This document shows positions 1-7,257 of a stretch of 7,404 nt of DNA, piece after piece. Below the pieces are notes generated by a model. The model did no database searches and was not told where the DNA came from. It was given only the letters and a program-made list of their open reading frames with translations. The first letter of the stretch is position 1. Each line of letters begins with the position of its first letter. Position numbers and translations under genes: made by a program. Source of the stretch: Candidatus Omnitrophota bacterium (GTDB lineage Bacteria > Omnitrophota > Gorgyraeia > Gygaellales > JAHJCI01); NCBI GenBank assembly GCA_018813085.1, contig JAHJCI010000056.1, positions 1 to 7,404 on the forward strand. Reading direction: 5' to 3'.

Positions 1-915
1 AGGCAAACAAAGGCTAAAACAGAAGAATATCCCCCTATTACTGTCAGGGGAGGAAGCCTTAGAGCTATTCATTATAAAATGCCTATTGCTTCAGCACAAG
101 TAAAATCAGCATTATTGCTTGCTGGTTTATATGCCAAGGGGACTACGAGGATATTTGAGCCGGTAAAGACACGTGATCATACCGAACGTATGCTTGAGTA
201 TTTCGGGGCGAGGATAAAGGTTAAAGGCAAAATTATTTCTTTATCGGGCAGGAGAGAATTAACCTCTCCCGGGCGAATCGAGATTCCTGCTGATATTTCA
301 TCAGCAAGTTTTTTTATCGCAGCCGCAATATTACTGCCTGGTTCACGTATTCTGATAAGGTCTGTAGGGTTGAATCCCGGACGCACAGGAATAATCCGGG
401 TATTAAAACGCATGGGAGCGGATATCAAGGTCGTTATGCGTAAATCCTTTGCCTGTGGCAGCGAGCCGGTAGGCAATCTTATTGTTAAAAGCAGAAGTAT
501 CAGAGGTATCAGAATTTTCAGGGAGGAAATTCCCCAGCTTATTGATGAACTTCCGGTTCTGATGGTAGTTGCCTGTTTTGCCAAGGGGTTGACCGTAATC
601 GAAGGGGTAGAAGAGTTAAGGGTTAAGGAAACTGATCGCATAGTGTCTATGGTAAGCAATCTGAAAAAGATGGGAGCATGTATCCGCGTCAGCAGTTCCT
701 CTAAAGGAAGCAGAAAAACAAAGGAAAAAATAATAATTCAGGGTTCAGAAGGGCTTAGGGGCGCCAGGGTAAAGAGCTTTGGAGACCACCGTACGGCAAT
801 GAGCATGGCGGTTGCAGGATTGGCAGCCAGGGGCAGGACTATTATTGATGATTTTAGTTGCGTTGATAAGTCATTTCCGGGCTTTCAAAAGTTTTTAAAG
901 GATGTTATTAAGTAA
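1..915 (+). CDS. aroA: 3-phosphoshikimate 1-carboxyvinyltransferase (EPSP synthase), 5'-truncated by the window edge
   Basis: EPSP synthase joins PEP to shikimate-3-phosphate in the cytoplasm, the sixth step towards chorismate and aromatic amino acids. The frame is open from base 1, so the ATG at 79 is an internal Met: the codons before it already match the family (PPITVRGG, then MPIASAQVKSALLLAGL). About 304 codons are present, and the usual length is near 430, so roughly the first 120-130 residues lie outside the window. Counting from the first codon, visible landmarks are SAQ (31-33), the DISSA segment (about 98), LIDELPVL with the likely catalytic Asp (182), the signature RVKETDR (207-213), FGDHR (260-264) and the C-terminal DKSFPGF lysine (290). 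The SAQ form of the substrate-binding segment resembles class II EPSP synthases more than the E. coli type; this is an inference from motif wording only. It ends with TAA, 274 nt before mreB, and looks like a separate transcription unit. Confidence 0.95.
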   Translation, partial: RQTKAKTEEYPPITVRGGSLRAIHYKMPIASAQVKSALLLAGLYAKGTTRIFEPVKTRDHTERMLEYFGARIKVKGKIISLSGRRELTSPGRIEIPADISSASFFIAAAILLPGSRILIRSVGLNPGRTGIIRVLKRMGADIKVVMRKSFACGSEPVGNLIVKSRSIRGIRIFREEIPQLIDELPVLMVVACFAKGLTVIEGVEELRVKETDRIVSMVSNLKKMGACIRVSSSSKGSRKTKEKIIIQGSEGLRGARVKSFGDHRTAMSMAVAGLAARGRTIIDDFSCVDKSFPGFQKFLKDVIK

Positions 916-956
916 TTTTTGTGATATTTTCATTATTTTGTTATTACGCAGATGAG

Positions 957-985
957 CCCCGTTAGAAATTTTATTTCTAACGGGG
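957..985. repeat. Perfect 13-bp-arm palindrome with a TTT loop between aroA and mreB
   Basis: The left arm CCCCGTTAGAAAT (957-969) and right arm ATTTCTAACGGGG (973-985) are exact reverse complements separated by TTT. The sequence CGCAGAT occurs just outside on both sides in the same orientation (947-953 and 990-996). No T-tract follows the stem on either strand, so it is not a canonical intrinsic terminator, although it lies 41 nt past the aroA stop and could still end transcription or protect the 3' end. The form (perfect arms, tiny loop, repeated flanks, intergenic) resembles REP-like dispersed palindromes. A single copy cannot prove that. Confidence 0.7.
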
Positions 986-1057
986 TGAGCGCAGATAATT
1001 TGAGTGCATCATATAAAAGAACACTTTCAAATAATACATTATTAGGTAAATTTTTAT

Positions 1058-1086
1058 TTGACCGCTCAACTTTTCTATATTAGAAT
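1058..1086 (+). promoter_or_regulatory. Sigma70-like promoter P1 upstream of mreB
   Basis: TTGACC (1058-1063, 5 of 6 to consensus) and TAGAAT (1081-1086, 5 of 6) are separated by exactly 17 nt. Transcription would start near 1093 and give a leader of about 97 nt before the mreB ATG. This is the best consensus match in the gap and is the likely main promoter of the elongation operon. Sequence match only. Confidence 0.55.
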
Positions 1087-1090
1087 ATAG
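1075..1090. promoter_or_regulatory. Dyad overlapping the P1 -10 box (possible operator)
   Basis: CTATATT (1075-1081) and AATATAG (1084-1090) are perfect inverted 7-mers around AG, covering the whole P1 -10 hexamer. A regulator bound here would block P1. The sequence is very A/T-rich, so a chance dyad is quite possible, and no regulator gene lies in the window. Confidence 0.25.
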
Positions 1091-1150
1091 CTCTATTTAA
1101 AAGGCAGGTATTGTCATTTTAAATATTTCTTGCTTCCTGGAAGGTCTGTG

Positions 1151-1179
1151 TTGACAGGAAAAGGAATTTCTGTTAATAT
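1151..1179 (+). promoter_or_regulatory. Possible promoter P2 immediately upstream of mreB
   Basis: A perfect TTGACA (1151-1156) is followed 17 nt later by TAATAT (1174-1179, 4 of 6 to TATAAT). The expected start site is about 1184-1188, only 2-6 nt before the mreB ATG at 1190, so a P2 transcript would be practically leaderless. The -10 match is weaker than that of P1. Confidence 0.4.
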
Positions 1180-1183
1180 TTAA

Positions 1184-2272
<1,089 letters not shown>

Positions 2273-2294
2273 CTAAAAATAAACAAAATAAAGT

Positions 2295-3068
2295 GTGTTA
2301 GCAAGGAAGAAAAACTCAGCTATCCTTTTTTCAGCAGCCGCAGTAGCCATCCTTGCCTCAATTTTTATCCCCTTATTCAGGGTTAATCTGCTAGATAGTT
2401 TGCGTTGTCCCCTTAAGGTTTTTTCCTTTCTCAGCCGGGAAATCGAGAAGATTGTTTCTTACCACAAGATCTCAATTCAAAACCAGCAACTTAAAAAACA
2501 AATTGGGCTAGGCCGGCGCCAGATCCATGAGTCTTCAGAATTATATTTAGAAAATATCCGCATAAGGCAACTGCTTGATTTTAAGCAGATGTCCGTTTAT
2601 CCTTTGACAGCCGCAAGCGTAATCGCTTATGACCCCTCTAATCTATCTTCAATAATTATTATAGATAAAGGCAGGCGCGAAGGGATTATTCGTGATTGCG
2701 CCGTAATTACCAATGATGGCCTGGTGGGCAGAATAATAGAAGCCGGAAATTCTACAAGCAAGGTACTGCTTATCAATGATCTTAACTCCGGGGTGGCGGC
2801 TTTTATTCAACGCAGCCGCAGCCAAGGGCTTGCCTCAGGCAGTCTGGGAGGAGGGATAATGTTGCGTTATTTATCCCCCGAGGCTGATGTTCAAATTTCC
2901 GATTTAGTAGTTACCTCAGGTTTAGGCGGATTGTACCCTAAGGGAATTCTTATAGGAGAAATCTCCGGAATCCGCCAGGAAGATAACCGGCCTGAGAAAA
3001 TTGCTTTACTTGAGCCGAGCGTAAATTTAAATAAATTAGAAGAAGTCCTGGTTGTATTAAAAGAATGA
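2295..3068 (+). CDS. mreC: Rod shape-determining protein MreC, GTG start
   Basis: MreC is a bitopic inner-membrane protein whose periplasmic part binds and activates PBP2-RodA. The 257 residues show a short Lys/Arg-rich cytoplasmic end, one membrane helix (about 8-28), a probable coiled-coil linker (about 45-97) and the paired beta-domain. Family-like stretches are AYDPSNLSSIIIIDKGRREG (111-130), NDGLVGRI (140-147) and VVTSGLGGLYPKGILIGEI (205-223). The GTG at 2295 is chosen because an in-frame TAA lies at 2289-2291 and later starts would remove the membrane helix. There is no Shine-Dalgarno sequence; the 22 nt behind mreB are A-rich. The stop overlaps the proposed mreD ATG (ATGA, 3065-3068), suggesting coupled translation. 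Confidence 0.96.
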   Translation: MLARKKNSAILFSAAAVAILASIFIPLFRVNLLDSLRCPLKVFSFLSREIEKIVSYHKISIQNQQLKKQIGLGRRQIHESSELYLENIRIRQLLDFKQMSVYPLTAASVIAYDPSNLSSIIIIDKGRREGIIRDCAVITNDGLVGRIIEAGNSTSKVLLINDLNSGVAAFIQRSRSQGLASGSLGGGIMLRYLSPEADVQISDLVVTSGLGGLYPKGILIGEISGIRQEDNRPEKIALLEPSVNLNKLEEVLVVLKE

Positions 3069-3730
3069 ATACAATAAGAGCAGGAAATTATCGCAGGAGC
3101 CAAACCCGCAAAAACGCAGATTATTATTCTTCTTCCTTTAGGGCGAAGCCGCAAGGGGGGCCGGGTTTGTGGTTTTCTGTTATTAAAGTTAAGGTATCTA
3201 TATTGAGGTTATTTAGAAAATATCAGGCAGAATTGAAGGCGTTGTTGATGCTCTTTGTGGCTTTTTTCCTGCAGGCGACACTATTAAATCATTTCCGTAT
3301 TTTTAATGTCAAACCGGAACTTATTTTAGCTATTCTGGTATTTTATTCTTTCTTCCTGGATTTCAAGCCGGTACTTGGCCTTGCTTTTATCGCAGGAGTA
3401 TTCTATGATTTAATGAGCGTTTTGCCTTTCGGCTTTAACACTCTTATATTTATACTCTGGGTCATATTGATCAGGCTGGTATCAAGGAAGCTGGCAGTTG
3501 AGAACGGCTTAATCACCGGAGGCGTATTGTGTATGATTATCTTGCTGAATAATCTCACAGGCCAGGCTGTCCGTTACCTTCTGGGTATTTCTACAGGAGG
3601 TAATTTTTTTCCGATAATCGCGATTATAGAAACCTTATTTACTTTATTAATCGCCTTACCTATATATAATCTCCTCAGGCATATATTCAGGCTTAAGCCC
3701 CTTCAGAAAGTTTCTTTGGCGAGAATATAA
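3065..3730 (+). CDS. mreD: Rod shape-determining membrane protein MreD, with an N-terminal extension or misplaced start
   Basis: MreD is a polytopic inner-membrane component of the Rod complex. From ATG 3065 the product is 221 residues, longer than the usual 160-180. The recognisable protein begins near residue 48 (RLFRKYQAELKALLMLF) and has about five or six hydrophobic segments (58-76, 85-99, 103-120, 122-138, 147-165, 182-204). The MreD-like motif GVFYDLMSVLPFG covers 111-123. Residues 1-45 are hydrophilic, rich in Arg, Ser and Gly, and unlike MreD. ATG 3065 overlaps the mreC stop and keeps the operon coupled. TTG 3167 has a much better ribosome-binding sequence and gives 187 residues; TTG 3203 gives 175. 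The gene is secure and the start is not. The stop codon directly abuts the mrdA ATG. Confidence 0.9.
   Translation: MNTIRAGNYRRSQTRKNADYYSSSFRAKPQGGPGLWFSVIKVKVSILRLFRKYQAELKALLMLFVAFFLQATLLNHFRIFNVKPELILAILVFYSFFLDFKPVLGLAFIAGVFYDLMSVLPFGFNTLIFILWVILIRLVSRKLAVENGLITGGVLCMIILLNNLTGQAVRYLLGISTGGNFFPIIAIIETLFTLLIALPIYNLLRHIFRLKPLQKVSLARI
3101..3169 (+). other. Inverted repeat spanning the odd 5' part of mreD
   Basis: CAAACCCG (3101-3108) and CGGGTTTG (3162-3169) are exact reverse complements enclosing 53 nt. The interior holds another CGCAGAT copy (3115-3121) and a small GGC-GAA-GCC stem-loop (3142-3150). In mRNA the long stem would sequester the TTG at 3167. The segment could be an inserted palindromic element that kept the reading frame open, or a structured translation-control region. 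Eight base pairs over this distance is weak evidence on its own. Confidence 0.3.
3153..3169 (+). promoter_or_regulatory. Candidate internal ribosome-binding site and TTG start for mreD
   Basis: AAGGGGG (3153-3159) can pair with the anti-Shine-Dalgarno sequence over seven positions with one G-U wobble. It lies 7 nt before an in-frame TTG (3167-3169). This is the strongest SD-like sequence near any start in the window and would give an MreD of 187 residues, close to normal length. TTG is a rare start and the site competes with the coupled ATG at 3065, so it stays a candidate. Confidence 0.35.
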
Positions 3731-5455
3731 ATGGCAAAAATACGAGTTGTAAACCTTCTGATCGCAGCAGGATTTATATTATTATGGATAGCTCTTTTTT
3801 ACCTGCAGATTATCAGTTTTCCCCAATACCATCAATTGAGCCAGGCAAACCGCATCAGGATCCTGCCTCAGCCTGCAAGCCGCGGAAGGATCCTGGATTG
3901 CAACGGAAATATTCTGGCTGCAGACGACCTCTCTTATAATCTCCTGCTTATACCCGAAAGCAGGCAGTTTCCCCAGGAACAAATTAGCAAATTATCAAAG
4001 ATTCTATCTGTGTCCGAAGAAGAACTCAAGCAAGAATTTAGTAAAAAATATACGCTTCCCTTTGTTCCGCTGCTGCTTTCTGAAGATTTGCCTTTAGAAC
4101 AGGCAGTAGCGATAGGGCAGCTAAAATATGATTTACCGCGGATAGATATTCAGGTCGTACCTAAGAGAGTCTATACTTTAGGGAATGTTACCAGCCATAT
4201 CCTTGGCTATATGGGCGAAATCGACGTCTGGCGCCTGGAGCAGTTGAAAGAATACGGGTATAAAGTTCAGGATTTAATAGGTTACAGCGGAGTAGAAGAG
4301 GTCTATGATTATATCCTAAGGCCGATTGAAGGAGGTATGCAGGTTGAGGTTGACAACAGGGGAAGGTTATCGCGGATTCTCGGCATAAAGGCAGCAAAGA
4401 AAGGCAGGGATATACAGTTGACCGTTGACGCGCGTATCCAGAAAATAATTCACGATAATCTCAAAGATAAGACCGGCTCTGTAGTTGTAATTAATCCGCA
4501 GGACGGAGAACTTATCGCATTAGCCAGTTATCCGGATTTCGACCCTTTGGTTTTTCAGAAGGGCAGAGCTTCCTTAATTAACCCTTTATTAAATGACCCC
4601 GACGCTCCTTTATTTAATCGCGCCATTAGCGGACAGTATCCCCCGGGTTCCGTGTTTAAAGTTATAGTTGCTTCAGCAGGCATTGAGAAGAAAAAAATTG
4701 GCTCCTCGACTACGTTTATTTGTTCGGGAGAACTTAAAGTCGGGAACAGGCAGTTCTCATGCTGGGGCCTGCACGGAGAAGAGAATATTCGTGATGCTAT
4801 TGTTCATTCCTGCAATGTATTCTTCTATAACTTAGGACTGAGTTTGGGCCCTCAGCTGATTAATGAGTACGCATTGAAGTTTGGCCTTGGCCAACGCACG
4901 GGAATAGACTTAAACGCAGAAGCAACAGGTTATGTGCCTTATTCTTTATGGGAGAGGATAAGAAGGCGCCGCAGCTGGTATCCGGGCGATACGGCGAATT
5001 TATCCATTGGCCAGGGCGGACTCCTGGTTACGCCTTTACAGATTGCCCGTATGATGGCAGTTTTTGCTAACGGCGGTAAATTAATAAAGCCGGTATTAAT
5101 TAAGTCAATAGAAAATGAGAGCAATAATTTAGAACCCCTCAGCCGGAACCAGAGCGTAAATTTATTGTTCAGTAAGGAAACCCTGGAGGAGGTAAGAAAA
5201 GGGCTGATAGGCGCTGTTAGGGATTCCGGGGGGACTGCTTCTGTCCTTTCGGATTTAGGAGTTTCCGTTGCCGGAAAAACCGGGAGCGCTCAGGTAGGTT
5301 CCGGTCGGGCCCACGGCTGGTTTGCCGGATTTTTTCCGGTAGAAAACCCGAAATTCGTTATTTGTGTTTTTCTGGAACACGGCGGTTCCGGTTATTACGC
5401 CTGCCGGGTAACCAGGAAAATTATAGAAGAGATGCTGAAAGAGAAAATATTATGA
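3731..5455 (+). CDS. mrdA: Penicillin-binding protein 2 (elongation-specific D,D-transpeptidase)
   Basis: PBP2 is the class B transpeptidase that crosslinks new lateral-wall peptidoglycan in the periplasm, paired with RodA. The 574 residues include an N-terminal membrane anchor (about 7-29), the pedestal region opening with ASRGRILDCNGNILA (49-63), the GYSGVEEVYDYILR segment (184-197) and the transpeptidase domain from about 230. All three catalytic motifs are present: SVFK with the acylating serine (S307, K310), SCN (360-362) and KTGSAQ (516-521). Cys331, Cys344, His348 and Cys361 cluster around the second motif and could bind a metal, as discussed in the findings. The ATG follows the mreD stop with no gap, behind a weak GGCGAG. 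The TGA overlaps the rodA ATG. The adjacent mreD and rodA identify it as PBP2 rather than the division enzyme FtsI. Confidence 0.97.
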   Translation: MAKIRVVNLLIAAGFILLWIALFYLQIISFPQYHQLSQANRIRILPQPASRGRILDCNGNILAADDLSYNLLLIPESRQFPQEQISKLSKILSVSEEELKQEFSKKYTLPFVPLLLSEDLPLEQAVAIGQLKYDLPRIDIQVVPKRVYTLGNVTSHILGYMGEIDVWRLEQLKEYGYKVQDLIGYSGVEEVYDYILRPIEGGMQVEVDNRGRLSRILGIKAAKKGRDIQLTVDARIQKIIHDNLKDKTGSVVVINPQDGELIALASYPDFDPLVFQKGRASLINPLLNDPDAPLFNRAISGQYPPGSVFKVIVASAGIEKKKIGSSTTFICSGELKVGNRQFSCWGLHGEENIRDAIVHSCNVFFYNLGLSLGPQLINEYALKFGLGQRTGIDLNAEATGYVPYSLWERIRRRRSWYPGDTANLSIGQGGLLVTPLQIARMMAVFANGGKLIKPVLIKSIENESNNLEPLSRNQSVNLLFSKETLEEVRKGLIGAVRDSGGTASVLSDLGVSVAGKTGSAQVGSGRAHGWFAGFFPVENPKFVICVFLEHGGSGYYACRVTRKIIEEMLKEKIL

Positions 5456-6549
5456 GTAAGCATGTCCTGCGCTTAACCTTGCTCTTAATCTTGATTAGTT
5501 TAATCGGAGTGCTAACTATCTATAGTAGCACAATCAACAGCCCTTCACAGTCAGAGAGGTATATTTACCTGCGCCAGTTTGCCTGGCTTTGTTTGGGTTT
5601 TATTTGTTTTCTGGGCATTTCTAAAATTTATTATCATCGCCTCTGGGATTTGGCTTATTTGTTTTATGCCCTGGGGATACTATTTTTATTGATGGTAGCA
5701 TTCCTTGGATTGACCCGCTTAGGTGCCCAGAGATGGATAAGGGTTTTATGGTTTAATTTCCAGCCTTCGGAATTAATGAAATTGATAGTTATCATATTTC
5801 TGGCACGCTACTATAGCAAGCCCGGACCCGGCTTAAGGCAAAATGTAGGGGATTGGGGTTTCCTGAGAGCGGTGTTGATTCCTTTTGCTTATATCAGTTT
5901 ACCGGTAATCTTAATTATGAATCAGCCGGATTTGGGTACCGCAACTTTTATCTTTTTTATCTTCCTGGCTATGCTCTTTGTAGCGCGGGTAAATTTTAAA
6001 TTCGTCGCTTCTATTTTACTGGGGATTGCTTTAGCTTCACCGCTGTTTTGGTATTTCCTAAAGGATTACCAGAAAAACAGGCTTATGGTTTTTCTTAATC
6101 CCAATGTCGACCCACTTGGTTCAGGCTATACAATAATTCAATCCAAGATTGCCATAGCCTCCGGAGGATTATTCGGTAAGGGCTGGTTGGCAGGCAGCCA
6201 GAGCCAGTTGCATTTCCTGCCTGAATCTCATACGGATTTTATTTTTGCCTCTTTTGCCGAAGAGTGGGGATTCCTGGGCGTTTCGCTTTTATTATTGCTC
6301 TATTATTTCCTGATAATCTTTGTATTGAATGTTGCCAGGAGGGCTCCGGATCATTTTGGGCGTCTATTGGCCAGCGGTATAGCATTGTCGCTGGTTATCC
6401 AGATTTTTATAAATATCGCAATGACCATTGGCCTGGCGCCTGTTGTGGGCCTGCCCTTGCCGCTCTTAAGCTATGGCGGCTCACATCTGGTAGTTATCTT
6501 TCTCTCTATGGGGATACTAATCAGTATTGAAAAAAGACTTGCATCATAA
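5452..6549 (+). CDS. rodA: RodA, SEDS peptidoglycan glycosyltransferase
   Basis: RodA polymerises glycan strands from lipid II during elongation, in complex with PBP2. The protein has 365 residues, normal for the family, and about ten hydrophobic segments. SEDS landmarks are GAQRWIRVLWFNFQPSELMK (91-110), NQPDLGTA (157-164), the loop NPNVDPLGSGY (216-226) whose Asp220 matches the essential acidic residue of RodA, the HFLPESHTDFIFASFAEEWG run (254-273) and the C-terminal GLPLPLLSYGGS (333-344). The open frame extends back to an ATG at 5362, but those 30 extra residues lie inside the mrdA frame and are charged and unlike RodA. ATG 5452 gives the expected N-terminus and a 4-nt ATGA overlap with mrdA. 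It is the last gene of the operon; no T-tracted terminator follows. Confidence 0.97.
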   Translation: MSKHVLRLTLLLILISLIGVLTIYSSTINSPSQSERYIYLRQFAWLCLGFICFLGISKIYYHRLWDLAYLFYALGILFLLMVAFLGLTRLGAQRWIRVLWFNFQPSELMKLIVIIFLARYYSKPGPGLRQNVGDWGFLRAVLIPFAYISLPVILIMNQPDLGTATFIFFIFLAMLFVARVNFKFVASILLGIALASPLFWYFLKDYQKNRLMVFLNPNVDPLGSGYTIIQSKIAIASGGLFGKGWLAGSQSQLHFLPESHTDFIFASFAEEWGFLGVSLLLLLYYFLIIFVLNVARRAPDHFGRLLASGIALSLVIQIFINIAMTIGLAPVVGLPLPLLSYGGSHLVVIFLSMGILISIEKRLAS

Positions 6550-6566
6550 ATAAATTATGCTATAAT
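6539..6566 (+). promoter_or_regulatory. Extended -10 promoter for the PagL-like gene
   Basis: A perfect TATAAT (6561-6566) is preceded by TGC (6558-6560), giving the extended -10 form TGnTATAAT. A poor -35 candidate TTGCAT (6539-6544) lies 16 nt upstream. Transcription would begin near 6573, about 20 nt before the ATG at 6593. The -35 region overlaps the last codons of rodA. It suggests the downstream gene can be expressed independently of the elongation operon. Confidence 0.6.
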
Positions 6567-6592
6567 TCTGAAAAGTTATTTTTATTAAAAAA

Positions 6593-7180
6593 ATGTCGAA
6601 ACCACTTCTTATCGCAGTAGTTATAATATCTCTATTGAGCCTGGCGATACCCGGGCGTGCCTGGGCCGGGAGAGAGACGGTTAGCCTTGCGGGGATTGAA
6701 TTTCTCTTTGGCTATGGACAGGGAGATTTAGACTATGGAGAGGATTATAAGATTATACCTCTTTTGGTTGCTTTCGATTTTGACATCAAGGCATTAACCA
6801 AAAAGATAGGTTTTAATCCTGCCAGCATGGTTCAATTCCAGATCGAACCCTTTCTTGGCCTGATTACCCAACCTAAAACCAACCTTGAAATCGGAAATTC
6901 ATTTTTATTTAAGCTCGGTTTGGTGCCTGATGACTGGAAGTTGCAGCCTTATCTAAAAGGCGGCGCAGGCATGATTTACATGACTCAGCATACTATAGAA
7001 CAGTCTACGCAATTTAACTTTATCCCCCAGGCAGGAGCTGGCTTGCATTATTTTATTAACAGCGATACCGCACTTACCGCAGAATACCGCTTTCGTCATT
7101 TATCTAACGCAAGTATCAAGCATCCCAATTCCGGCATTGATGCCGATATTTACCTTTTCGGGATAGCCCGCCGTTTTTAA
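6593..7180 (+). CDS. pagL: PagL-like lipid A 3-O-deacylase (acyloxyacyl hydrolase family outer-membrane beta-barrel)
   Basis: PagL enzymes sit in the outer membrane and remove the 3-O-linked acyl chain of lipid A, changing envelope permeability and immune recognition. The 195 residues begin with a signal peptide (1-25; hydrophobic core 5-19, likely cleavage after AWA at 23-25). The mature part has alternating strands typical of a small beta-barrel: GNSFLFKLGL (101-110), LQPYLKGGAGMIYM (117-130), FIPQAGAGLHYF (143-154) and AEYRFRHLSNASIKHPNSGI (163-182). His169 and Ser171 form the H-x-S pair of the PagL His-Ser-Glu triad. The expected Glu position appears to hold Asp183. The protein ends in RRF, a terminal Phe as expected for outer-membrane barrel assembly. 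No Shine-Dalgarno sequence is seen, only an A-run before the ATG. It is probably transcribed from its own promoter, 43 nt after rodA. Family membership is likely; activity is inferred. Confidence 0.82.
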   Translation: MSKPLLIAVVIISLLSLAIPGRAWAGRETVSLAGIEFLFGYGQGDLDYGEDYKIIPLLVAFDFDIKALTKKIGFNPASMVQFQIEPFLGLITQPKTNLEIGNSFLFKLGLVPDDWKLQPYLKGGAGMIYMTQHTIEQSTQFNFIPQAGAGLHYFINSDTALTAEYRFRHLSNASIKHPNSGIDADIYLFGIARRF

Positions 7181-7232
7181 TCTAGAGCCTTTAATCTATA
7201 ATCAGCCACATTTTTATGGTATAGGAAAGTAC

Positions 7233-7252
7233 TTGTGCCCGTAAGGGTATAA
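7233..7252 (+). other. Stem-loop with a GUAA tetraloop downstream of the PagL-like gene
   Basis: TTGTGCCC (7233-7240) pairs with GGGTATAA (7245-7252) over eight positions, two of them G-U wobbles, closing a GTAA loop of the stable GNRA type. The wobbles make the + strand RNA form the better one, in line with transcription of the gene ending 53 nt upstream. No U-tract follows (AAAATAC), so it is not a typical intrinsic terminator. It may act as a 3'-end structure or mean nothing. Confidence 0.35.
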
Positions 7253-7257
7253 AATAC

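Noticed and set aside
79..81. ATG at 79 as the start of aroA
   Set aside because: The frame is open to base 1 and the preceding codons match EPSP synthase, so this Met is internal.
177..659. Minus-strand open frame of 160 codons inside aroA, and similar minus-strand frames inside mreB, mreC and mrdA
   Set aside because: They are shadows of well-supported + strand genes, with low-complexity or unrecognisable products and no start signals.
957..985. Intrinsic terminator of aroA
   Set aside because: The stem is strong but no T-tract follows on either strand; I kept it as a palindromic repeat with termination only as a possibility.
1134..1160. Inverted repeat TTCCTG/CAGGAA around the P2 -35 box
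   Set aside because: Six base pairs across a 15-nt loop is within what chance gives in this A/T-rich gap.
5362..5451. Upstream extension of rodA by 30 codons to an earlier ATG
   Set aside because: It lies entirely inside mrdA, is charged and unlike RodA, and the ATG at 5452 gives the normal family N-terminus and an ATGA overlap.
6264..6530. Open frame of 88 codons on the + strand inside rodA
   Set aside because: It is an alternate frame of a conserved membrane protein, has no recognisable features and lies wholly within rodA.
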